Assembly: GCA_963662155.1 (NCBI GenBank)
Contig: OY759263.1
Span: 17,059,894 to 17,123,893 of the forward strand
Reading direction: 5' to 3'
Length of the DNA: 64,000 bases
From: Lamellibrachia columna
Lineage: Eukaryota > Annelida > Polychaeta > Sabellida > Siboglinidae
In this document: one piece after another, positions 56,115 to 64,000 of the stretch
Numbering within the stretch: the stretch's first letter is position 1
Layout of the letters: each line of letters begins with the position of its first letter
Translations under genes and position numbers: made by a program
Notes under the pieces: generated by a model
What the model saw: only the letters and a program-made list of their open reading frames with translations
Told to the model about the DNA's origin: nothing
Database searches by the model: none

Positions 56115-56390
56115 AGACAAAACAAAACAGAAAATCTTGGCATTCAGGCTCTAAAAGTAAATAACAACTTGAAAACAACCGACTATGACAAAGCAAATGC
56201 TCTCAATGACAACTTTATATAAGTTTTCACAAATGAGCAACTTCCTATCCCAACAAAAGGTCCATCACCATTTCCCTCAATTCAAATCCAGGAAATTGGA
56301 CTAAACGGCATAAAAAAACAGCTTGAAGCTCCAAACCCCAACAAAGCGCCAGGACCAGATGAAATTCCTGTATGTATGACTGCAATTTGT
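56115..56390 (+). mobile_element. CR1-like LINE, start of RT (continuation)
   Basis: Resumes the element of 54650-55710: QNKTENLGIQALKVNNN, ANALNDNFI, then KQLEAPNPNKAPGPDEIP, the RT motif 0/1 region. It is truncated after that. Confidence 0.75.
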
Positions 56391-56439
56391 AGGACTGCAA
56401 TTTGAGGAGAGGAAAAGTTGATAGCGTGAAAAGTGCAAT

Positions 56440-56605
56440 ATTAATTAATGTTGCAAGCTGGAGATCTTCTGTCTGAAAATCTCCAAACTTGGTGCTGTAG
56501 CTGCGTTGGCTGGCAGGTTATTCCAATTGGCTATTGTATGGGGTAAAAAGCTATACTGGATGAATTGCTTAGTGAAATCTGCATAAACACTTGGCCTTAT
56601 AATAA
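56440..56605 (-). mobile_element. Short LINE 3' end
   Basis: The minus strand reads YSFLPHTIANWNNLPANAAT then APSLEIFRQKISSLQH, the C-terminal end of a CR1/Jockey-type RT protein. The 5' end is replaced by an AATAAT microsatellite at 56598-56635. Confidence 0.75.
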
Positions 56606-57155
56606 TAATAATATAATATATAATAATAATAATGTTATAATACAGGCAAGAGCCCATAATATTATATATGCATACAAGTAAAAAAAACATACATATACAC
56701 ATATGATGTACAATAGAGGTACATGTAGTGAGAAAAATATATATATAAATACAAATATACATACATGATGTGTAGTAAAAATATATATATTAAATAAGTC
56801 AGGATAAAAAATATATTTGTATAAAAGTACAAACATCATGAATTAAAAGCATACAATTGATCAATCCAATGTTTAACCAATGGACTCCGATAATAAATAA
56901 TAAAAGTGTAAAGATAATTCACAAAAACTATATTGTCGGATTTTTCCAACCGGCATAAAAGGCTAAAAATTTATGAGCGAATACGTTCATTAAAGGATTT
57001 AACATAATTAGTAGCGAACACGTGGCTTGCACTACAGCGGGGTGAAAGGTTTTGTATAATTCTAAAACTGTTGTTATAAGCGACAGTAATACCTTTCAGA
57101 CTCTGTTTTTTTAAATGACACCAAAGACTTGAGGTGTACATTGAACCACAGTATG
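56606..57155. other. AT-rich, no gene
   Basis: AATAAT and ATATAT runs. It includes ATACAAACATACATGATG-like words. Nothing is recognised. Confidence 0.5.
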
Positions 57156-57159
57156 AATT

Positions 57160-58560
57160 AAATTAAGTTGTTTTAATGGAATTGTTGCATAAGTAAAATT
57201 TTCTGGCTAAAGCATTCGCCTGAGTATAGATACATCTTTTCTGCCTGGCAATATCGTCATCATCAGTAAGATTATTGTTTATGATATGGCCAAGGTATTT
57301 ACATTTCTCAGTGTAAGGTAGTGTATGGTTATTGATAACAACAGGATGAATATTTTTCTTGTCCCTAGGTTTGTTATTAATAACAATACAGAAAGATTTG
57401 TTGGCGTTGTATGTTATATCAAACATATTGCCGTACTACTCAGCACAACAATCGGTGAGTTTTCTCAACCCAGCAACACTAGGTGAAAAAACACAAAGGT
57501 CATCTGCATACATCATATGATTCATTATGGTTCCTGCATAAAGACAGCCAATTTGTAATTTATTCAAATTTACACTTAAGTCATTCATGTAAACGTTAAA
57601 AAGATGTGGAGAAAGGATTCCACCCTGCTTAACACCGTTTGAAACGGTAAAAAAATTCTGAGAAGCTACAATACCATCCTACAGTGAATTTCTGGGTTCT
57701 GTACCAGTAATAAAGAATGCGAACAATAAAAGAAGGGCTTCCCCGGTCAATTAGTTTGGTGAATAGCTTACTATGATTGACTTTGTCAAAGGCCTTAGAG
57801 GCATCCAGCATAGTAACATACATAGATGAGCCATTCGCTATGTAGTGTCAAGAGTTCTTTTAATAAAAATATGAGCATTTCAGTTGAGTGATGCTTTTTA
57901 AATCCAAATTGGTTTACACATGTAGATAAAAAAAGTAGAAACCCTGGATTCAAATAATTTACTAGCAATTGTGGCTAGAGCAATGTGTCGGTAGTTGTTG
58001 TTATCAGACAGGTCACCTGCCTTATTTTTAATTATGATTGTAATTATCATAGCATCCGGTAAAAAAACCGTGAATTAACATTAAAAGTGACATGAGAACA
58101 ATTTTTTCATTCGGATATTTAAAATGTTCATTACTTACACTATCATAACCCGGATTTTTGCCTACAAGCATTACATGTTCAGTGAAGAAAGTACAGGTAG
58201 CAGTGATGACACAAGAGTGGTGATTTGCATAGAAAGTTCAGACACTGAATCGACAAGAGTTTTATGAGATAGTTCAGTGTCATATAATTTGTTTTTGCAC
58301 GTGGTGATTTCACGTGACAATGTAGACATGTCGACATGATTAAAATCAATGGTCGGTAGTTTGCTAAGATCACAGGCAACATAGATCGGTATTGCGTCAG
58401 GGTCAGCTTCGTCCAAGATTTTCGAAATGTCGTCAACGTTGTGTTTGGCTTTATCGGCCCCTTGTCGTTTAATCCGACGATGTTTCAAAGTGGTAGAGAC
58501 ATGTGAATGTAACGTGTCTTTGGCACTTAAGATGTCTTCATCGTTAAAGTTGTCCAATAT
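57160..58560 (-). mobile_element. LINE with ORF1-like and RT parts, endonuclease missing
   Basis: The minus strand, 5' to 3': an ORF1-like frame (58557-58171) with VDDISKILDEADPDAIPIYV and LPTIDFNHVDMSTL; RT start VGKNPGYDSVSNEHFKY; DNNNYRHIALATIASKLFE; YVTMLDASKAFDKVNHSKLF; VKQGGILSPHLFNVYMNDL; catalytic HMMYADDLCVFSPS; and CKYLGHIINN. Several stops and frame changes. No endonuclease lies between the ORF1-like part and RT, so an internal deletion is likely. Its strand matches its RT neighbours at 56440. Confidence 0.75.
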
Positions 58561-59775
58561 AATGCGGTTAAGAATAGATCATGGTAAAACGTCCATTCGA
58601 TTAATATAAAAACATAAAAGTTTGTTAATGACGACAACATTGTCGGTCGCCATAGCAGCGGGCGATAATATAGTTTGTCGAGAAGTTGCAGTGTAAAAGC
58701 CAATAAAAAAACAATTGATGCCAACAGAGATTGATAGGCACGGAATGAAGCTTTTAAGTGCAAAGTTTCACTAGCCTTGTAGATATCTACGTACAGGTTC
58801 ACCACTGTGACGGAAAGATTTTGCAACAGCAACATATGCCATAGCATATCGGATATCCATAGCATAGCCATAGGCGGTAATCGTCTACTTAACTGGCCTA
58901 AATTATTAGGGCTTTATGCCGACTATTTCTCCAGAATTTTTTACCTGATGCGTTCCTTACACCATTCCGCATACGTTCCAGTAAAACAGTTCATATATTC
59001 TTTAAAAATATTGTGCTTTAGGCCACTTTTAATCAGTTTTACACATCAAAACGGCGGAACGGATTGCATGATAAACATGGCGCGTGTGCGATTTGCGCAT
59101 TAGTCACGCCTCGGTGCCATCAGAACCGCGAAGGCGATCTTTGTGCGTATCGAGCGTACACATACGCATCGTAAAAAAATTAAAAGAGAAAAAAGAGAAA
59201 GTAGGCTAAACAAAATTTAAAACGAAAGAATTAAAAAAAAAATATTCTCCACAGTTTTTATATTAAACGTAACATTTGTAGAGCACATACAGGGAGGGAG
59301 GGAGGGAGGGAGGGAAATGGAGAGGTAGAGACTACGACATTGTGGTTCTGTAATTCCAACACGCCGCCAACCCTGTCTATCAGGACGACGTCGGCGCTTT
59401 GAAAATAGGCGGCTTCGACAACGGCGACAAGTTGGTAGTATGTGAAAGAGTGATACGTAGACACGCTCCCCTCCGACGTTTAATAATATCCAAATTCCGT
59501 GAGCTTGTACGCTCATTGAGCTATACAGGCCTATGTTGGAACATTTGTTTTTGCGCGGTTTATTATTTTGCTCTTCGTACTAATGTTAGCAGTAAGATGC
59601 ACGCATGAGGAAGCTACATTGTGGTGTGAACCATTGTCATATTAAATATTGATAAACACGTGTACTTGTCCGTATTAAAAACACACGCCATGTCTCCCTC
59701 CCGCGATGCCTCCTTTCCATCGCTCGCTTCTTCTCTGCCCCACCCACTCCCGCGTCTCCTTCTCACCCATCGAAT
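58561..59775. other. No gene seen
   Basis: AT-rich at first, then a GC-richer segment. A (GGGA)n run at 59289-59314 is a possible four-stranded G-tract. The overlapping frames have no domain. Confidence 0.4.
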
Positions 59776-60075
59776 GGGGCGTGGTAGCGTTCCGGATAGA
59801 ACGTCAGGCTCTCAGTCGTGAAAACCCTAGTTTGAACCCTCTCTGCCGTTTCGAAGCTTTGGCAATTTGTTTCACCAAGCGTTACCACAACTCATTCATT
59901 TGTATCAATGAATACTTGGTTATATGGGCGGTGAATATATGTACGAATGGTCTTCGTGCAATAACTGTAGCTTGGCTGAGTGCTTCCCAGAGAAGTCGAG
60001 ATGGAGTTGGAATGGACAGGTGTGCTAGGGGGTGAAGTGTAAAACACTTTGAACAGTACAAATGACTGGATACAA
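59776..60075 (+). mobile_element. tRNA-derived SINE
   Basis: The head GGCGTGGTAGCGTTCCGGAT carries an A-box-like start. AGTTTGAACCCT about 45 bp on resembles a B box, so an internal RNA polymerase III promoter is plausible. The body has GGCTGAGTGCTTCCCAGAGA, AGGGGGTGAAGTGTAAA and CACTTTGAAC, also seen at 23088-23350 and 60360-60450. Confidence 0.65.
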
Positions 60076-60359
60076 CGAACATACTTTTCCAGCATATCTA
60101 CCTGCCACCCTCCCTGTCTGCTTCTCTACCCGCCTACACCCGTCATGGGTGAGTGCGTGCTTGTGACTCATATGTAAGGAGCTGTCCTATTCTGTCCACA
60201 TTTAAGTCACGGGTACATTTACTGCAGAACATTGAATGCACACCAACTGATGTGTACTGTTGTTTTTGTGTGTAAATGAAAATTGCTTTAAACAGAATGA
60301 TTACGTATTCTCGAGATAGAAGTATACATTTGCCGATACAATTGGTATATCAGAATAAT
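59981..60359 (+). repeat. Tandem duplication unit 1 (SINE tail plus flank)
   Basis: A 379-bp unit starting in the SINE body (TGCTTCCCAGAGAAG) and running through AAGTCAC, TTTACTGCAGAACA and GATTACGTAT. It recurs from 60360. Confidence 0.8.
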
Positions 60360-60710
60360 TGCTTCCCAGAGAAGTTGAGGTGGATTTTGAACGAATATTT
60401 CCGCCACGGGTTCAAATGTAAAACACTTTGAACAATCCCAAGGACTGGATACCACGAAAGCATTGTTCCTGTATGTCTGCTTCTATCCCCGCCTCCCTCT
60501 CTCCCTCGTGTATGCGTGTGTGCGTGCTTGGGAGTCCAGTGTAAGGGGCTGTCCTTTTCTGCCCACATTCAAGTCACATTTACTGCAGAACACGGAACGC
60601 ACACTAACTGATGCGTACTATTATTTTGTGTGTAAACGTGTTGAGAAAATTGCTGTAAATAGAACGATTACGTATCCTCAATAGAATAATACGCATGTGT
60701 CGATACGGTT
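60360..60710 (+). repeat. Tandem duplication unit 2
   Basis: Diverged copy of 59981-60359 with the same order of words. It ends shortly before the LINE fragment at 60697. Confidence 0.8.
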
Positions 60711-61015
60711 GGATCACACATCTAGGCTATTTTATAATCTTCGCATTCTTAAAGTACCAGATATTGTGGAGTTAAGAATTGTTATAATTGTGTTTAAGGC
60801 ATATCACAATCAATTGCCAACGTATGTACAACAGTTTTTTCAGTCAGCACGAATCTGTTTATGCAACCCGACAAAATTACACATTTACTCAAAAGTGTGC
60901 ACGTTCTAATATGAAAAGTATGAGTTTATCAATTAAAGGTGTACAGCTCTGGAATTCTCTTGATAGTTCACTATTTGTTTGTCGGAATTTTCATCTTTTA
61001 AAAAAAATATAAAGC
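60697..61015 (+). mobile_element. LINE 3' end, one frameshift
   Basis: The plus strand reads RLFYNLRILKVPDIVELRI, FKAYHNQLPTYVQQFF, then in a new frame HESVYATRQNYTFTQKCAR and SLSIKGVQLWNSLDSSL. This is the conserved tail of Jockey/CR1-type RT proteins. It is 5'-truncated. Confidence 0.75.
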
Positions 61016-61490
61016 TACAATTTTGAAGAGTTATGAATCTGATATGTAACTATTTATGGTTAAAAAATGACTGAGATTACGGTTATAAAATAATATTTTG
61101 ATCTAAATTGCTTGAGGTGGTTTTAGTTAAATTGACTGCAAATTCAAATTGGCTTGGGGTGTAATTAAATTTACCACTTCACATTCGGCCTGCCATAAAA
61201 AAACATGAAGTCTCATGTACCATGTTTTAAAAACGAAACAATCTGTCACATGTGTACAATTGTATACTGTATTTTATTCAGTACTATGTATTTTTATTTG
61301 TAATAGGGCAAGTAACACAAGTATTACACTTCTAATTGCCTTTTTCGACAATTTTACAGTTACGAAATGCTGTTCTGTTATGCTTGTATATTATTGTTGT
61401 TGAAAAATAAAGATTCATTCTTAGGTTCATAGCTCTGGGAAGAAAAATACAGGTGCTCTACTGTATGTATATATATTCGCTTACTTTTTC
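61016..61490. other. No gene seen
   Basis: AT-rich. AATAAAGATTCATTC at about 61407 may be a LINE or gene polyadenylation signal. Confidence 0.4.
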
Positions 61491-61492
61491 AG

Positions 61493-62442
61493 GTCAAGTA
61501 CCTAGGATCCATTGGAGAATGAAGGATGCTGCCCGGAAAATTATGAGTCGGGTCATGACAAATGACCTGGTTCAGAAATTCAATTGGAATGGGAGGAAAA
61601 AGAGCCTTTCTGACCCTTCGTCTAAACAAAGTGGTGATTAGTAAGTTGCACTTGTAAACATCTATTGCTTGTTTCTCTAATTAGGCAGGCTTTTCTACAT
61701 TTTTAAATGCATACTGTCTTGAATTTCAGTTTTCTCAAATGGATCAGATCTTGTAATGTGAACATTATTTTCTACTGTGTGGTGCTGTTTCCTTTGTCTA
61801 TGTTATCTATGTATGTTAGATTAAAAATTCGCTCTGTTTTCATTTCATGCGTGATGTTACCTGTTGATAGAATTGCCTGGTTATTACAGCATAATTTTAC
61901 TTCATGAAGCCACTACTCTGTTAGTTTCACCCTTGCAGATGGTGAGATATGCATGATACGCATCTTCACCATCTCAAAAAGATTGCACATGCATCTACAG
62001 TGTGTGAGAAAACTGCTCATTCAGAAGGAGGAAATATGGAATATTATGGATGACTGAAACTAGATGATGATGTTTTAAGCTTTTACAGGTTTAATCTACA
62101 CTTTAATTAAAAATATAGTGTAGCAACCTTGCTTTTGTTGAATTTATAATTTTCTACTTGAAACAACATACTAGCAGTAGCACTTTAACAAGTGGTGCAC
62201 ATTCCATTTTTAGTAGAACCTGTAAGTGTATTCTGACAGTTTCTAGGCATTTCGTTTTCACTGGTTTTATAATCTTTTCAGAGGCTGTCAAACTGAACAC
62301 AATTCTTGGAGAAATGAAAGAAGATGTCATTGCAGGAGCTTGTAAATTTTGGCTGCGCTACGCGAAGGACCGGGATGGAGGCAGGCAGAGGAGGACTCTT
62401 CTGAAAGCACCAAACAGCCTGAACAACCCCAGTTCAGAGTAG
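61493..62442 (+). pseudogene. DUF4806-type gene, last two exons
   Basis: Exon 61493-61640 follows TTTTTCAG and reads KDAARKIMSRVMTNDLVQKF and NWNG; then, one base out of frame, GKRAFLTLRLNKVVI up to a GTAAGT donor. Exon 62279-62442 follows TTTTCAG and reads KAVKLNTILGEMKEDVIAGA, KFWLRYAKDRDGGRQRR and ends at a TAG at 62440. The blocks (IMxRxMTNxLAxxFNWxGxxxKxAF…L…, then WLRYAxDRxGGRxRR) are those of DUF4806 proteins, which have no known biochemical role and often occur in gene families linked to transposons. The splice phase fits once the one-base lesion is set aside. A single lesion could be real or an assembly error. Confidence 0.6.
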
Positions 62443-63165
62443 TAGTGGGAGAAGTGAAATTAAGTAATCATTATGAAAAATTGCAGTTTGCTAAGGAAGG
62501 AAAAGAACATTTTACACAGGAATAAGTTTTTGATGACTTGTGTATGTACCCAATTAATTTGTTTTTGTGTTTTGGTAAAAATGTTAATTGCAATGTTTTT
62601 GTTTCTGTGTGGACTATTACATGATTAGCAGCAGATATTGCTGTTCATTGCAGTTATGTAAATTTGTTGCTGTTGTTATAATTCATAATTTTTCTGAAGT
62701 CATATTAACATTACATTGATTAAAATGTTGGTTTATCAGTTGTATCGCTTTTGTGGTGTGGTTTTATTTAGTACTGCAGTTTCACTTTGTTGTAGAATGT
62801 GCATATTACAATAGGCTAAAAAGCAGAATATTTACCATTGGAAAGCATGATATGCTTCCTTGGTTCAATTGTTAGTGTTTATGTAGGATGTCAACTTGGA
62901 TGTGGGTAGATGCTACGAGGGACCTTGTGAACCTCAATAATTCAACCTATTTATGGTTAATATGAAAAGCTGTGATATCTTCACCACCACATTGATAAGC
63001 ACATTATAGGAAATTGGAAGCACTTTACTCCATATTTGTTCTTTGCTTTTTCTTGCTTGATAGGAAATGAGCATTTTAATCACCATTAACAGTAATAATA
63101 CTGACAAGTTTTTAGATGCACATGCAGTGACCAAATGTATTATGGTCATGCAGATTGCAGTAAAG
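62443..63165. other. No gene seen
   Basis: T-rich 3' flank of the DUF4806-type gene. No clear AATAAA was found close to the stop. Confidence 0.4.
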
Positions 63166-63169
63166 AGGG

Positions 63170-63720
63170 TATACATTGGTCCAACGTTGGCAGTGAGTGT
63201 TGGCTGGATATTGGCCCAATGCCGTTGGTCCAATGGTGTCGACTTGGTGCAAAATGACATTGGCCCAATGTCAGGGTTCTGACAGTGGCCCCATGCCGAA
63301 TGTTGCATTGGGTCAACGTTGGCAGTGACTGTTGGCTGGGCATTGCCCAATGCCGTTGGCCCAATGGTGTTGACTTGGTGCAAAATGACGTTGGCCCAAT
63401 GTCAGGGTTCTGACAGTGGCCCCATGCCGAATGTTGCATTGGGTCAACGTTGGCAGTGAGTGTTGGCTGGGCATTGGCCCAATGGTGTCGACTTGGCGAA
63501 AAATGACGTTGGCCCAATGTCAGGGTTCTGACAGTGGCCCCATGCCGAATGTTATATTGGGTCAAAGTTGGCAGTGAGTATTGGTTGGGCATTGGCCCAA
63601 TGCCGTTAGCCCAATGGTATCGACTTCGTGCAAAATGACGTTGGCCCAATGTCAGGATTCTGACAGTGGCCCCATGCCGAATGTTGCATTGGGCCAATGT
63701 TGGCCCAATGCCTGCTTGCT
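63170..63720. repeat. ~120-130-bp satellite built on TTGGCCCAATG
   Basis: Four to five copies of a unit holding TTGGCCCAATGTCAGGGTTC, TGACAGTGGCCCCATGCCGA and CATTGGGTCAACGTTGGCAG. Unit lengths vary (about 117-132 bp) because the palindromic TTGGCCCAATGCCGTTGGCC piece is present or absent. The 183-codon frame across it is a repeat product. Confidence 0.85.
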
Positions 63721-64000
63721 ATCTGGGAAACCCGACAGTGCGTAACCATCGTGAATTGATCGTGTATTTATAAAATGCTGCCAAGTCTACCGCTTTGACG
63801 GTAGAACTACCACTTTGTCTTCAATTTTACATTATCTACCGCTTTACTGCATTCAAGCCAAAATCTACCGCCAAACCGCAATTCCAAGTGTACAGTTAAA
63901 ATTACTCATTTCGAATCCAAATATACGACCAAACCACACCACTTCACATAGGAAATGCACCATAAGTAAACATACTCTAAAATTGTTTTTTTTGGGCGCC
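63721..64000. other. No gene seen
   Basis: Contains several CTACCGCTTT/CTACCGCC words in loose array; no gene. Confidence 0.4.

Noticed and set aside
59776..59850. A true tRNA gene
   Set aside because: Only A- and B-box-like words are present; the cloverleaf cannot be completed and the sequence continues into a SINE body.
63146..63697. 183-codon minus-strand open frame
   Set aside because: Repeats the satellite period exactly, so the lack of stops reflects the unit, not selection.

Overview
This window is AT-rich DNA of a multicellular animal. Coding signal comes in short exons with GT/AG borders, and non-LTR retrotransposons, hAT-type elements, a solo LTR, tRNA-derived SINEs, minisatellites and long (TG)n/(TA)n tracts are abundant. 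The element mix and an NLR-type receptor with a modular leucine-rich-repeat (LRR) tail suggest a marine invertebrate. A gastropod-like mollusc or another lophotrochozoan is my best guess, but the sequence alone does not settle it. I see no bacterial operons, rRNA, tRNA gene or CRISPR array.

Layout. 1-3.5 kb: no recognisable gene. 3.5-7.7 kb: a ~1.85 kb segment with unrecognised exon-like pieces, duplicated in tandem; the duplication breakpoint lies in the 3' end of a LINE. 8.0-8.5 kb: a 31-bp minisatellite. 8.9-12.3 kb: a decayed transposase-like gene, an inverted duplication of its start, and a solo LTR inserted into that copy. 13-24 kb: isolated, intron-flanked exons resembling four unrelated pieces: aminomethyltransferase (C-terminal exons, then an N-terminal exon downstream), dyskerin (frameshifted), an unknown exon, and an SLC16/MCT transporter. 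Two hAT-like elements with perfect 8-bp target duplications lie among them. 26.0 kb: a decayed RTE fragment.

26.8-44.1 kb is the centre of the window: a minus-strand NLR-type gene. In transcription order it has a HEPN-like N-terminal exon, a 67-bp minisatellite intron carrying a full-length RTE retrotransposon, a large NACHT exon with altered Walker A and B motifs, and a tail of LRR exons built from two alternating ~93-bp exon types. Several exons carry indels that break the frame. It is a decaying receptor, or less likely a functional one damaged by assembly errors.

45-64 kb: a second RTE element with a 792-residue uninterrupted EN-RT frame and a duplicated piece of its own RT domain at the 3' end; a 1.35 kb TIR element in a TA tract; nested LINE fragments on both strands; a fold-back hairpin; SINE copies in a tandem duplication; two exons of a DUF4806-type gene; and a TTGGCCCAA-rich satellite. 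All assignments come from reading motifs by eye; no database search was run.
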